The notes beneath the pieces are model-generated. The model was not told the origin of the DNA and did not search any database. It saw only the letters and a list, made by a program, of their open reading frames with translations. The translations under genes and the position numbers were made by a program. A stretch of 64,000 nt of DNA from Candidatus Kapaibacterium sp. (GTDB taxonomy: Bacteria > Bacteroidota > Ignavibacteria > Kapaibacteriales > UBA4661): positions 62,001 to 126,000 of the forward strand of contig JALONG010000012.1 in NCBI GenBank assembly GCA_025455065.1, read 5' to 3'. Below are positions 1 to 9,202 of this stretch, piece by piece. Position 1 is the first letter of the stretch. The number at the start of each line of letters is the position of its first letter.

Positions 1-1
1 G

Positions 2-580
2 AGGAATCTTCGCGCAAGAGAAATTTCGCCGCGTGGTGTGCGAATCTCGTGGGACGCGCCCACAAGCGCCCGTGACGGCGATACGGCAGTGAAATACGTT
101 GTTTACCGTTTCCCCGATACAGAGCAGGTCAATATCGCCAATGCCGCGTCAATCTTTGCCGTTACGCCACTGACGATACTCACCGACACGATGCCGCCTT
201 TTCGCACGATTCCCGGCGCTGTGCGCTACGCCGTTACCGCGCTTGACCGTTTGAGTAATGAAAGTGAGCCTGTGCAGGTTGTTTACGGTACAACAAGTAT
301 TTCCTCTGGGAACCTCTTCCATACTGCTTTACAGAGTATCACCCCCAACCCCGCACAAACACAGGCAACTGTCAATTTTTCGCTGGAACGCCCCGCAATG
401 GTGAATGTGGTCATCGTGGACAATCTTGGGCGCACAGTCGCTGTGCCGCTTCAAGAGCAGCGCAGCGCCGGAGAGCATCATCTGGATATTCAGACGGAAG
501 GCTTTGCAAGCGGGGTATATGCTGTGCAGATGCGGGTGGGGACGGTAGTATTGACGCGGCTTTTGGTGGTGCAGAAGTGA
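2..580 (+). CDS. C-terminal part of a secreted protein with type IX sorting domain (5' truncated)
   Basis: The reading frame is open from base 2, so the gene begins before the window; the GTG at 38 is probably internal. The first ~85 visible residues read like the end of a GHL10-type (family 10-like) glycosyl hydrolase with an Fn3-like strand pattern (ISWDAP, then YAVTALDRLSNESEP). The last ~80 residues form a type IX secretion C-terminal domain: SITPNPAQTQATVNFSL, LGRTVAVPL, GEHHLDI and a final SGVYAVQM...LLVVQK. Proteins with this tail are exported by Sec, crossed over the outer membrane by the Por system and attached to the surface or released. The sorting domain is clear from sequence. 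The hydrolase identity is inferred from the closing motif only and could equally be another modular surface protein. Confidence 0.75.
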   Translation, partial: RNLRAREISPRGVRISWDAPTSARDGDTAVKYVVYRFPDTEQVNIANAASIFAVTPLTILTDTMPPFRTIPGAVRYAVTALDRLSNESEPVQVVYGTTSISSGNLFHTALQSITPNPAQTQATVNFSLERPAMVNVVIVDNLGRTVAVPLQEQRSAGEHHLDIQTEGFASGVYAVQMRVGTVVLTRLLVVQK

Positions 581-627
581 GTTTTTTTTAGTGAAATTTG
601 GAAACCCGTTCTTTGTGGAAACCCGTT

Positions 628-647
628 CTATCGCTCGGAAGCGATAG
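628..647. terminator. Hairpin between convergent genes
   Basis: The 8-bp arms CTATCGCT and AGCGATAG enclose a 4-base loop between two convergent genes. It is preceded by a 13-base direct repeat (GGAAACCCGTTCT at 600-612 and 617-629). No long T tract follows on either strand, so a termination role is an inference from position. Confidence 0.35.
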
Positions 648-667
648 GACGGCGTGCGATGTATCTT

Positions 668-2437
668 TCAGGCAAATTCCTCTGCTTCTTTGTACACCTG
701 TGGTGTGGTCAGTGCCTTGTATAGTATATCGGCAAGGGATTCCAAGGCTTGTTCCCATGCGGTGTTTTGCATATAGAGAAATAAACCGTCGTTGCGGTGT
801 TGGTAAATCCAACTTGCAATAATGCGGATTTCGTCAATTTCTTCTTTGCCTGCGTGGGAAGGCGCACTCATGCTTTCGCCATAGACATCCCGCAAAGCCC
901 GCTCCAGTTCTTTCATTGGGAGCTTTTTTCCCACCAAACGCTGAAATTTCAAGCGCCCGTGTCGAATAAAAAACACCTCGACTTTTTTGTCATATTCTTC
1001 GGTCGGAATCACGATTATCACATTATTGTCGTTGATTGAGGATGAAATCTGGCGTTGCCGAAAGAAAATTCGTTCTAATTCCTTCATCCGATTGCGGAGC
1101 AGCGCCGCTTCCTCGAACTCCAAACGCTCGGAACTCTCTTGCATAGCCGTTTTCAGCGCAGCCACAATGCCGATACGCTCTCCGCTCAGGAATTTCCGCA
1201 CGGTGTCGGTCTCGCGCTCATATTCTTCGCGGGATTGCAAAAGCGCACAAGGCGCATGGCAGCGTTTGATTTGGTAATAAAAACACGGCGTAAAGTCGTC
1301 GCTCGGCGTGAAAGGTTCGTTGCATTTGCGCAAGAAAAATGTGCGGTTGATAATATCCACAACCGCTTCAGCAGAGCCGCGTGAGCCGAAGGGACCGAAA
1401 TACTCCGCACCGTCGTCCTCAATTTCAAACCGAATGTCGAGCCGCTTAAAATCTGCATCGGACGTAGAAAAACCATGCGCAGGCGCACCCAAACGTAAAA
1501 AGGGATACCGCCGATATTTTTTGATAAGCGTGTTGTACTGCGGTTTGTGGGTTTTTATTTCTTTTGATTCCAGCAATAACGCCGATAATTCCGTTCCTGT
1601 CGTCTGCCACTGAATATCACGCACTTGGCGCACGAGGTCTTTGATTTTTCCCGTGTGCTGTGCCGACGGCAGAAAGTACGAATTGACGCGATTTTTGAGC
1701 GATTTTGCTTTACCGATGTAGAGAATATTGTCGTGTAAATCACGAAAAAAATACACACCCGGTTCATCCGGCAACAAACGCAACTGCTCTTGCAGCGCTT
1801 GAATAGATTTCGGAATTTTCTTGAAATTGTCGAGGCGCTTGTTTTGGAAGGTTAAAAGTTCATCCAGCGTTTGCACGTTAAATTGCTCTTGCAGCAAATC
1901 CAGCATCCGAATGAGTGTTTGTGCGGTTGCAAAGGCATCACCGTGTGCGCGGTGTCGGTTGGCAATGGAAATATCGAAATATCCGGCAAGAGCGCCCAGA
2001 TTAAGTTTTGTGCGTTTTGGAAAAAGGCGTTTTGCGAGTTTGTAGGTGCAAAGGCGCGGTAATTCTCGCACGGCGAGGTTTTCACGGGTGAAGGTATTCC
2101 ACACAAACGACCAATCAAACGCCACATTATGCGCCACAAACACTGCATAAGGCTGCGCGAACAAGGGGCGCAAACGCCGCATCACATCAGGTGTTTCGGG
2201 CGCACTATACACCATGCCGTTGGAGATACCCGTGATTTGGGAGACCATTGTGGGAATATGCTGGTGGGGATTGACAAGCGACGAAAATTCTTCGATAATT
2301 TCCCCGTCACGCACGACAATACACGCGATTTCGGTGATGCGATTGTCTTTGCCGCTTGGTCCGGTGGTTTCAACATCAACAACGAGGAAGGGAACTTCGG
2401 AGAGGTGAATATCGTGAAAGTCGGCGGGTGTGTCCAT
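668..2437 (-). CDS. DEDDh 3'-5' exonuclease fused to GIY-YIG (UvrC-like) nuclease
   Basis: A 589-aa fusion. Residues ~15-180 are a DnaQ/epsilon-type exonuclease: exo I is VVDVETTGPSG, with the later exo motifs HNVAFDWSFV and HRAHGDA. Residues ~210-290 are a GIY-YIG endonuclease (PGVYFFRDLHDNILYIGKAK, with R and Y of the family core). A Cys cluster (RKC, TPC, KRCHAPC) like that of UvrC follows, then a UVR motif (EEAALLRNRMKELE). The UvrC C-terminal RNase H-like nuclease and HhH domains are missing, as in the Cho group and known DEDDh-GIY fusions. It probably acts in nucleotide excision repair or processes branched DNA. The ATG at 2437 is chosen because the upstream extension to 2611 is translated from the GAGGAT repeat and begins with low-complexity MLRMLRMLY. 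It lies downstream of uvrA, yfiR and a kinase on the same strand. Confidence 0.85.
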   Translation of the reverse strand: MDTPADFHDIHLSEVPFLVVDVETTGPSGKDNRITEIACIVVRDGEIIEEFSSLVNPHQHIPTMVSQITGISNGMVYSAPETPDVMRRLRPLFAQPYAVFVAHNVAFDWSFVWNTFTRENLAVRELPRLCTYKLAKRLFPKRTKLNLGALAGYFDISIANRHRAHGDAFATAQTLIRMLDLLQEQFNVQTLDELLTFQNKRLDNFKKIPKSIQALQEQLRLLPDEPGVYFFRDLHDNILYIGKAKSLKNRVNSYFLPSAQHTGKIKDLVRQVRDIQWQTTGTELSALLLESKEIKTHKPQYNTLIKKYRRYPFLRLGAPAHGFSTSDADFKRLDIRFEIEDDGAEYFGPFGSRGSAEAVVDIINRTFFLRKCNEPFTPSDDFTPCFYYQIKRCHAPCALLQSREEYERETDTVRKFLSGERIGIVAALKTAMQESSERLEFEEAALLRNRMKELERIFFRQRQISSSINDNNVIIVIPTEEYDKKVEVFFIRHGRLKFQRLVGKKLPMKELERALRDVYGESMSAPSHAGKEEIDEIRIIASWIYQHRNDGLFLYMQNTAWEQALESLADILYKALTTPQVYKEAEEFA

Positions 2438-2486
2438 TGTGGGAGTGGCTATGTTCAATTCGTAACTGTTGAGGTCTTGCGTAATG

Positions 2487-2629
2487 GGAACGCGGATTAT
2501 GAGGATTATGAGGATTAGAAAGATTATGAGGATTGTATTGCAGAAATTATTACCAAGCAGCGATGGAACCTTGCCGTACAGCATCCTCAACATCCTCAAC
2601 ATCCTCTTCATCCTCAGAATCCGCGTTCC
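2487..2629. repeat. Palindromic element with 9-base GAGGAT periodicity
   Basis: The outer arms GGAACGCGGATT (2487-2498) and AATCCGCGTTCC (2618-2629) are perfect inverted repeats. Inside each arm the motif GAGGAT recurs about every nine bases: GAGGATTAT units on the left, and CATCCTCAA units on the right, which are the complement. The middle (~2536-2581) is not repetitive. The element fills most of the gap between the sensor kinase stop and the exonuclease-UvrC start. It may end or attenuate the upstream transcript, or be a non-autonomous mobile or REP-like repeat. The inverted, phased arms are seen directly; function is unknown. Confidence 0.7.
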
Positions 2630-2660
2630 TCTCTTTTTAACAAACAGTGCATTTGTTCTC

Positions 2661-4970
2661 TCAATTCAACGCCAGATTCGCCTCTGCAACAGGCTTATTA
2701 ACAAGCGGCAAGCGCACCGTAAAGACCGAACCCTCATTCTGGCGTGTTTCAACGGAAATCGTGCCTTTATGCGCTTCGACAAACTCTTTCACAATCGAAA
2801 GCCCAACGCCGGTGCCGGAAATGGTGGTGGTATTGGAGGCGCGGAAAAACGGCGTGAACAGTTTTTCCATATCTTTTTCCGGTATGCCGATGCCTTTGTC
2901 GGCAACGCTCATCACAAACCAGCCGTCTTCACAATACGCATTAACCGACACGGGCGCATCTTTGGCAGAATACTTAATCGCATTTGCCAACAAATTGCGC
3001 ACGACATAGCGCAGGAGTTTAATATCGGCGTTGAGATAGCCTTCGGGAACGCTGATAGTGCGATGAATACGGGAACGCGACGTTGCCGAAGCGATAAATT
3101 CCATTTCGACGCTGAGTTGCTTGATAAAATCACCAAGTTCCATGATTGTAGGTTTGAAGCGCCCGACAACAGATTGCGATTCGCTTTGCGCAAGGAAATC
3201 GTTCATCAAATCCGTCAATTCGTTAATGCGCACACGAATTTTGTGCAGTTCTTCCACCCGCTGATTCGCTGGCATACGGTCGAAATAGCGCGTCAGCAAA
3301 TCCACCGAAAGCAGCATCCCCGCAAGCGGTGTGCGGAACTCATGCGAAACCGTCGAAACGAAGCGGGTTTTGAGTTCATTGACTTGGCGTTCTTTGTCGA
3401 GAGAAAGTTGTAACTGCACTTCGGATTGCTTTTTCTCATCAATATCCATAAGCGCTTGAATAATAATAATTTCTCCCGAATCTAGGTGTAATTTTGTGGT
3501 ATAGTCATCAAACCAACGATATTCCGGCTCAAGGCGGGGTTTCGTGTCTTTTACGACTTGCAAACGGTAAGTGCGGCGCAGCAGCACATCAGCATCATTC
3601 ATCACCCATGCGCTCCAGGCTTCATCGGCTTGTGTACGGTCGCTTTCGTGAATTGGCAGACGAATTCCGTCGCTATTTTGCATTTCGGCAAACATTTCCA
3701 TCGAAAAGCCTGTCAGATTAACAAACTCGCCGTTCACAAACTCCACGTGCAAGCCGCGCTCACCACTGACACTTTGGATAATTCCCACCGGCAAGCCCTG
3801 AATAAGCGCCCTGTAACGCTGTTCGCTAATGCGTAAGCGGTTTTCCGCCTCTTTTTGCGAGGAAATATCCACTGTGGAGCAGACCACCTCACGCACACGC
3901 CCGTCTTCGATAATAGGTACGAGAAAGTTCAGATATATTGCGCCATAGAGTTCCGATTCAAAGCGCACGGTTTTTCCCTGAAACGCCGAATCGAAGTGCT
4001 TTTGGTAGAGCGCTTGCATTTTCCGCCCGAAAATATCAGTCAGCGATTTCCCGCGAATCGTCTCGGTATCAAGCCCGAAGGTAGAAGCAATGCGCCCTTC
4101 AAAGAGTGAAACCAAATACTCACCGTTTTCGCTTTTGTAAGCGCGAATCACCAAGTTTTGCAAATTGCGCACTGTTTCGCGGAAATCCTCGCGGAGCGCC
4201 GTTTCAAGCGCTGCACGGGCTTTGTCGCGTTCTATTTCACGGCGTTGGAGTTGGTCTAAAAGCCCGTTAAAACCTGTGGTCAGTTCTCCGATTTCATCAT
4301 CGCCGCCTTTGCGTTCAAAGCGTTCCGAAAAATCGCTCGTTGCCGACAAATGCTGCATGAATCCCGCTAAGGACAAAATTCGCCCCGAAATAAGGCGCTG
4401 AAGCCAAAGCGCCAGAACGAGTGAAGCAAGCGTTATAGCCAATCCTACGCCCGTCATGGTAATGCTGTAAGAGCGAATACGCGCGTCAAGTTCCAGCGTG
4501 GAAACCCGCAACAAAATCGTACCTTCGAGTTCATTTTTCCCGATAATGCGCCGATACATCACAAGTTCATCACCGCGAAATTCAGAAAAACCGTGTGTTG
4601 TCGTGTCAAACACAATCGCCTCCGAAAGCGTTCCTTCGCGGTTGATATTCGTGCGCTGGTTGGGGCGGATATACTCGGCAAAAAGTTTGTTTTCTTTGTC
4701 GTAAATGCAGGCATAGCGCACCGTTGCTATTGCGGAAAGCCTGCTGAGTGCTTCTGTGGCATCGGGTTGATTCTGAAAAGCAAGCGCACCGATGTTATTA
4801 TCCCCGATGACCTGCGCCAAAACGCCTGTATTCCGCACCATATCTCGCTTCAAAGCACGAACATTCGCAATGCTCACCAGCGTAAAGCCGATAGCAAGAG
4901 CGGACATCGTGCAAAGAAGAATGATACCGAGCAGTTTTGCGCGTATAGACAAATTGGCAAGCCATCTCAT
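2661..4970 (-). CDS. CHASE8-type sensor histidine kinase with PAS domains
   Basis: A 769-aa membrane kinase. TM1 spans ~15-37. A periplasmic segment (~38-170) with the pattern VRNTGVLAQVIGDNNIGALA then ATVRYACIYDKENKLFAEY matches the CHASE8 domain known from YfiN. TM2 lies at ~172-195, followed by HAMP, a first PAS (~265-370), a second PAS (~385-510), HisKA (VSHEFRTPL, phospho-His at ~543) and HATPase_c (N box NAIKYS, DKGIGIP, GTGVGLSIV). ATG 4970 is preferred over the TTG at 4985 because GGGAG precedes it at suitable spacing. It follows the YfiR gene by 63 bp on the same strand. In the known YfiBNR system the CHASE8 partner is a diguanylate cyclase; here the output is phosphotransfer. No receiver gene is adjacent. 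Confidence 0.9.
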   Translation of the reverse strand: MRWLANLSIRAKLLGIILLCTMSALAIGFTLVSIANVRALKRDMVRNTGVLAQVIGDNNIGALAFQNQPDATEALSRLSAIATVRYACIYDKENKLFAEYIRPNQRTNINREGTLSEAIVFDTTTHGFSEFRGDELVMYRRIIGKNELEGTILLRVSTLELDARIRSYSITMTGVGLAITLASLVLALWLQRLISGRILSLAGFMQHLSATSDFSERFERKGGDDEIGELTTGFNGLLDQLQRREIERDKARAALETALREDFRETVRNLQNLVIRAYKSENGEYLVSLFEGRIASTFGLDTETIRGKSLTDIFGRKMQALYQKHFDSAFQGKTVRFESELYGAIYLNFLVPIIEDGRVREVVCSTVDISSQKEAENRLRISEQRYRALIQGLPVGIIQSVSGERGLHVEFVNGEFVNLTGFSMEMFAEMQNSDGIRLPIHESDRTQADEAWSAWVMNDADVLLRRTYRLQVVKDTKPRLEPEYRWFDDYTTKLHLDSGEIIIIQALMDIDEKKQSEVQLQLSLDKERQVNELKTRFVSTVSHEFRTPLAGMLLSVDLLTRYFDRMPANQRVEELHKIRVRINELTDLMNDFLAQSESQSVVGRFKPTIMELGDFIKQLSVEMEFIASATSRSRIHRTISVPEGYLNADIKLLRYVVRNLLANAIKYSAKDAPVSVNAYCEDGWFVMSVADKGIGIPEKDMEKLFTPFFRASNTTTISGTGVGLSIVKEFVEAHKGTISVETRQNEGSVFTVRLPLVNKPVAEANLALN

Positions 4971-5033
4971 GCGTGATACTCCCAAGGGGGATTGTGCGTG
5001 TGGAACGAGTGTTTGTGCGGGTTTACGGGCAAA

Positions 5034-5630
5034 TTATTCTTTCGCTTTGGAATACTGCCGCCCGTGCCGAAGTAATTGCGAACTGCACCGAAGTTTTCCG
5101 GCAGCGATTTCATCGCTGTTATATTCAAAACGAACTTTTGCGTTGTCAATATAAAAATTCATCATACCGCCGCGCAACAAAAAATCACTATCAATGCCGA
5201 TTGTCAAAATACTTTTGCCTTTAGTCTTTGTGAGAATCTGCGGCAAACGGCTGTTTTCGGATTGCGCAACAAAAACCACCTGACACCGTGCAACCTCGTC
5301 CAGCGACGTTATTCGCCGCGTTTCTATTGCCTGACCGCTTGCCAATCGCTTTTGACGAACAATATCCGCAAAAAAATTCTCCACACGGCTTGACCCCACA
5401 AAGCCCACAACAAAGGATTCATGCGGGCTGGGAAACTCGATAAACTCCAAAAATTTCCAAATAAATGCTGCGATAATTTTTTCTTCTTCCGCTTGAATTT
5501 GCTGCGTTCCGAGCGTCAATGCCCCTACGTGCGTATCGGACGCAGAAGCAGCATACCAAGCCACATTCAGGCTTAGTACCGCAGCAAAAATGATGCTGCA
5601 AACACGATATAGTCGGCGGTGAAGAAGCAT
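5034..5630 (-). CDS. YfiR family (DUF4154) periplasmic protein
   Basis: 198 aa with an N-terminal signal peptide (hydrophobic ~10-30, ending near ASASD). The mature part starts with the family pattern EEEKIIAAFIWKFLEFIEFP and ends with RGGMMNFYIDNAKVRFEYN, typical of DUF4154. YfiR in Pseudomonas is a periplasmic repressor that binds the CHASE8 domain of YfiN; here the next gene encodes a CHASE8-like kinase, so a sensor-repressor pair is likely. The start codon overlaps the uvrA stop (TAATG arrangement), which implies translational coupling to uvrA. Two Cys residues (RCQVV and LRCSS) could form a disulfide, as YfiR is known to do. No YfiB/OmpA partner is seen. Confidence 0.85.
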   Translation of the reverse strand: MLLHRRLYRVCSIIFAAVLSLNVAWYAASASDTHVGALTLGTQQIQAEEEKIIAAFIWKFLEFIEFPSPHESFVVGFVGSSRVENFFADIVRQKRLASGQAIETRRITSLDEVARCQVVFVAQSENSRLPQILTKTKGKSILTIGIDSDFLLRGGMMNFYIDNAKVRFEYNSDEIAAGKLRCSSQLLRHGRQYSKAKE

Positions 5631-8600
5631 TATTTTTTCGATGCTTTTGTCTTGGGTTTGGTTTCTTTGGGCTTGGTTACTTTGGGCTTGGTTACTTTGG
5701 GCTTGGTTGCTTGGGACTTGGTTGTTTGGGGCTTGGTTGCTTGAGATTTGGTTGCTTTTATTGCTGTTTTTGTTGCTGTTTTTGTTGCTGCTTTGGTTGT
5801 TGTTTTTTTCGTTGTTTTGGTTGTTGATGTCTTGTCGGCGTTTGAGGCTTGTTCGGGCTCTTCAGCGAGACTGAATGCGGTTTTCGGGGAATATGCCCGT
5901 TGCAAAATACTCGTGCCGTTGGCTTTCAAAAGTGCTGCATCGCGGTCTAATTCTTCCTGCAAATACCGCCCTGTAAAACTGCCTGTGACTGTGCGGTCTT
6001 TGGCAACATTTTCCGGCGTACCCTCAGCAATGATGCGCCCTCCGTGTTTTCCGCCTTCGGGACCCAAGTCAATAAGCCAATCGGCGGTTTTTATCACGTC
6101 TAAATTATGCTCAATCACTACCACTGTATTTTTCTTCTCGACAAGTTTATGCAGAAGTTCCAGCAAAATGTTCACATCCTCGAAATGTAGTCCCGTTGTG
6201 GGTTCGTCGAGGATATAGAGCGTTTTTCCGGTAGAAATTTTCGCTAATTCGGTTGCTAATTTCACGCGCTGCGCTTCGCCGCCGGAGAGCGTCGTTGCTT
6301 GCTGCCCAAGGTGAATATACCCCAAACCTACTTCTTGCAACGTGTTGATTTGACGCGCAATTTTGGGAATATCGCGGAAAAATTCCACCGCTTCATCCAC
6401 CGTCATTTCCAGCACATCCGCAATAGACTTGCCTTTGTACTTGACTTGCAGAGTTTCGGCGTTGTAGCGTTTGCCGTTGCAAACATCGCAGGGGACATAC
6501 ACATCCGGCAGAAAGTTCATTTCGATTTTTTTTACGCCATCGCCCTCACAGGCTTCGCAGCGACCGCCGCCTCTGGTTGCATCCACGTTAAAAGAAAAAC
6601 GTCCGGGTTTGTAGCCGCGAATATTCGCTTCGGGAAGTTGGGCAAAGAGGTCGCGGACAAGCGTAAACAAGCCCGTGTAGGTGGCAGGATTGGAGCGCGG
6701 AGTGCGCCCAATCGGGGACTGGTCAATTTCAATTACCTTGTCAATATGCTCCAAACCCTTGATTCCACCGTATTGCAACGGCGCAACAAGGGAATCGTAA
6801 AAATGCCGTGACAAAATCGGATAAAGCGTATCATTGACAAGCGAAGATTTGCCGCTTCCGCTCATGCCCGTTATACACGTAAAGGTTTCAAGCGGTATGC
6901 GGAGCGTTACGTCTTGCAAATTATTCCCCGTCGCATTTTCCAAGACCAATTCTTTGCCGCTTCCTTCGCGGCGCGGACGGTCGCTGGGAATAATTCTTCG
7001 CCCCGCAAGGTAATCCGCCGTGAGTGAGCCTTCTTGCTTTTTCAATTCGGCTGCCGTTCCGGCAAACATCATTTCGCCGCCGTGAACGCCGGCGCGTGGT
7101 CCCAAATCAATCACATAATCGGCTTCTTCAATCATTTCGCGGTCGTGTTCCACTACAATCACCGTATTGCCCAAATCGCGCAAACGCTTGAGCGAACCGA
7201 TAAGTTTACGATTGTCGTGCTGATGCAGACCGATGCTCGGCTCATCCAGCACGTACATCACGCCCGTCAGTTGCGAACCAATTTGCGATGCCAAGCGAAT
7301 ACGCTGCCCCTCGCCGCCCGAAAGCGTCCTTGCGGCGCGGCTGAGAGTGAGATACTGCAAACCGACTTCTTCCAAAAATGCTAAACGCGAAGTGATTTCC
7401 CGCAAAATAAGCCGTGCTATCGTTTCTTCGCGCTCGGTCAGGTGCAATCCGCGAAAGTGCATCAATGCTTCGCTCACAGCCATTTCGCCCACCTCAGCAA
7501 TCGTTTTTCCGCCAATGCGCACATTCAAACTTTCAGGTTTTAAGCGCCCTCCACCGCAGGTGTGGCAAGGAACGGAGGACATATACTGCTCAATCGTAGC
7601 ACGAATCGCTGTCGAAGAGGTCTTGTCGTATTGGTCTTGTAAATTCGCCACAATGCCCGAAAAACGCTGGCGGTAGGTGGTTGTGCGCCCGCTTGAAAAG
7701 GTGTAATTCACGGCAAAAAGTTCCGTTCCCGCGCCGTACATCAGCAATTTTATCTGCTCCGATGTAAGTTTCCCGACGGGCGTGGAAAGTTTAATGGAAT
7801 ACTCTTTGCAGACCGCCTCGACTTGCCGCCAAAGCCACGTATCGCGCTGCTTTCCGAGCGGTGCAATGCCGCCGTCCTCAAGCGTGATTGATTTGTCGGT
7901 GATAAACAAATCCGTGTTAAAATCACGAATTTCACCCAAACCCTGACACGCCGGACACGCACCAAATGGCGAGTTGAAGGAAAACGCATTGGGCGCGGGA
8001 AGTTCGTAGGAACGCTGGCATTTGGGGCAGGCGTTGGATTCGCTGTAAAAAAGTTCGCGCCGCACCGGAAGCCCGATAACGCCCGTCTTTCCTTCTTCTG
8101 CGGGTGCTGTTTCTTCGGTTAAAACCGTCAAAACACCTTCACCCATTTTCATTGCCAAGGTGCAGGATTCGCGCAAACGCTGTTCTTGGTCGGGAGCAAT
8201 GGCGATGCGGTCTATCACGACTTCAATCGTGTGAATTTGGTAGCGCTGAAGTTGCATTCCGTCGGTGATTTCCTGCAAACGCCCATCCACACGAACCCTT
8301 GTAAAACCTTGCTTGCGGAGCTGTTCAAACTGCTCGCGGTAATGCCCTTTGCGTCCGCGCACAATGGGCGCGAGGATATAAATTTTCGTGCCGTCGCCCA
8401 AAGCTAAGATATTTTCAACGATTTGGTCAAACGATTGCTTTTTAACGGGCATATCGGGATGATCCACACAATACTGCACACCGATTTTCGAGTACAGAAG
8501 CCGCACGTAATCATACACTTCCGTCACTGTGCCGACGGTGGAACGAGGATTCGAGCCGACGGTCTTTTGTTCAATCGAAATCGCCGGAGACAAGCCGTCT

Positions 8601-8902
8601 ATCGCATCCACTTCGGGCTTTTCCATCATGCCCAAAAACTGCCGTGCGTAGGGCGAAAGCGATTCCACGTAGCGGCGCTGCCCTTCGGCATAAATCGTGT
8701 CAAAGGCAAGCGAGGATTTACCTGAACCCGACAAACCCGTCATCACGACAAGCTGTTCGCGGGGAATATCCACGCTGACATTTTTGAGATTATGCTCTTT
8801 TGCGCCACGCACAATAACGTGCGTAAATTCGCCTGCAAGCGCTGTGTCGTCAAGTTCGGCGTATAGTTCTTCGGTCATGGTATGGTGAAACGGTGTGTCC
8901 AT
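5630..8902 (-). CDS. uvrA: UvrA excinuclease ATPase with Lys/Thr-rich tail
   Basis: A damage-recognition ATPase of nucleotide excision repair, which works as a dimer with UvrB. It has two ABC ATPase halves: Walker A at 56-64 (GLSGSGKSS) and ~680 (GMSGSGKSS), with signatures LSGGEGQR and LSGGEAQR. Zinc-binding pairs are visible (CPKC...CPAC and CEAC...CDVC). The conserved body ends near residue 965, as in other UvrA proteins (~940-950 aa). An extra tail follows, and residues ~1024-1090 consist almost only of K, T, A, P and Q in short repeats. The tail is basic and presumably disordered; it might bind DNA, but this is inference. It is first in a minus-strand group with yfiR and the CHASE8 kinase. 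Confidence 0.97.
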   Translation of the reverse strand: MDTPFHHTMTEELYAELDDTALAGEFTHVIVRGAKEHNLKNVSVDIPREQLVVMTGLSGSGKSSLAFDTIYAEGQRRYVESLSPYARQFLGMMEKPEVDAIDGLSPAISIEQKTVGSNPRSTVGTVTEVYDYVRLLYSKIGVQYCVDHPDMPVKKQSFDQIVENILALGDGTKIYILAPIVRGRKGHYREQFEQLRKQGFTRVRVDGRLQEITDGMQLQRYQIHTIEVVIDRIAIAPDQEQRLRESCTLAMKMGEGVLTVLTEETAPAEEGKTGVIGLPVRRELFYSESNACPKCQRSYELPAPNAFSFNSPFGACPACQGLGEIRDFNTDLFITDKSITLEDGGIAPLGKQRDTWLWRQVEAVCKEYSIKLSTPVGKLTSEQIKLLMYGAGTELFAVNYTFSSGRTTTYRQRFSGIVANLQDQYDKTSSTAIRATIEQYMSSVPCHTCGGGRLKPESLNVRIGGKTIAEVGEMAVSEALMHFRGLHLTEREETIARLILREITSRLAFLEEVGLQYLTLSRAARTLSGGEGQRIRLASQIGSQLTGVMYVLDEPSIGLHQHDNRKLIGSLKRLRDLGNTVIVVEHDREMIEEADYVIDLGPRAGVHGGEMMFAGTAAELKKQEGSLTADYLAGRRIIPSDRPRREGSGKELVLENATGNNLQDVTLRIPLETFTCITGMSGSGKSSLVNDTLYPILSRHFYDSLVAPLQYGGIKGLEHIDKVIEIDQSPIGRTPRSNPATYTGLFTLVRDLFAQLPEANIRGYKPGRFSFNVDATRGGGRCEACEGDGVKKIEMNFLPDVYVPCDVCNGKRYNAETLQVKYKGKSIADVLEMTVDEAVEFFRDIPKIARQINTLQEVGLGYIHLGQQATTLSGGEAQRVKLATELAKISTGKTLYILDEPTTGLHFEDVNILLELLHKLVEKKNTVVVIEHNLDVIKTADWLIDLGPEGGKHGGRIIAEGTPENVAKDRTVTGSFTGRYLQEELDRDAALLKANGTSILQRAYSPKTAFSLAEEPEQASNADKTSTTKTTKKTTTKAATKTATKTAIKATKSQATKPQTTKSQATKPKVTKPKVTKPKETKPKTKASKK
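5633..5833 (-). repeat. In-frame low-complexity repeat encoding the UvrA tail
   Basis: Short repeats of the type CTTGGTTACTTTGGG and CTTGGTTGCTTGG (plus-strand reading) encode TKPKV, TKSQA and KTATKTA units. Copies closest to the stop are the most regular, while those further in are degenerate, which suggests slippage-driven growth at the gene end. Confidence 0.8.
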
Positions 8903-9011
8903 TGGATTTCAAAAGTTCGCGTGTATTGGAGTTTGCTGTACGGATGCTTTTGCGTAAATTGTGGCTATGAATAGCGCAAAAAGAATTTGGTAAAAAGCGG
9001 TAAAGAATCTA

Positions 9012-9092
9012 AGTGGCATAGACATTTTTGTTTGTGCGAAGTAAGTCGTAATCAGCATTAAATCACGCACAGACAAAAATGTCTGTGCCACT
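9012..9092. repeat. Paired CACAGACA inverted repeat
   Basis: Two 27-base arms (9012-9038 and 9066-9092) are inverted copies of each other, AGTGGCAyAGACATTTTTG and its complement. Each arm also contains its own small palindrome (CAGACA...TGTCTG). It sits in the 300-bp gap upstream of uvrA; apart from this repeat, nothing gene-like was seen in 8903-9202. The same unit recurs in the MITE-like elements at 13710 and 61847. A REP-like or MITE-core nature is inferred. Confidence 0.75.
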
Positions 9093-9202
9093 GATAATTC
9101 CTATCAACATTTTGATTATTGAGCTTAATTCTTCAGGCAGCTATTGCCTCGCGTTCCACACATTCAAGCGATTTTCCTGCATTTTGCCCGTAACATAGCA
9201 AG

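Noticed and set aside
2438-2611. N-terminal extension of the exonuclease-UvrC fusion with a hydrophobic segment
   Set aside because: It is encoded by the GAGGAT repeat element; the conserved exonuclease domain begins after the ATG at 2437.
2469-3413. 314-aa frame on the plus strand
   Set aside because: It lies opposite the sensor kinase, has no recognisable domain, and starts in the GAGGAT repeat. Antisense shadow.
5641-5874. Trp/Leu-rich membrane-like protein on the plus strand
   Set aside because: It is the reverse reading of the Lys/Thr tail repeat of uvrA.
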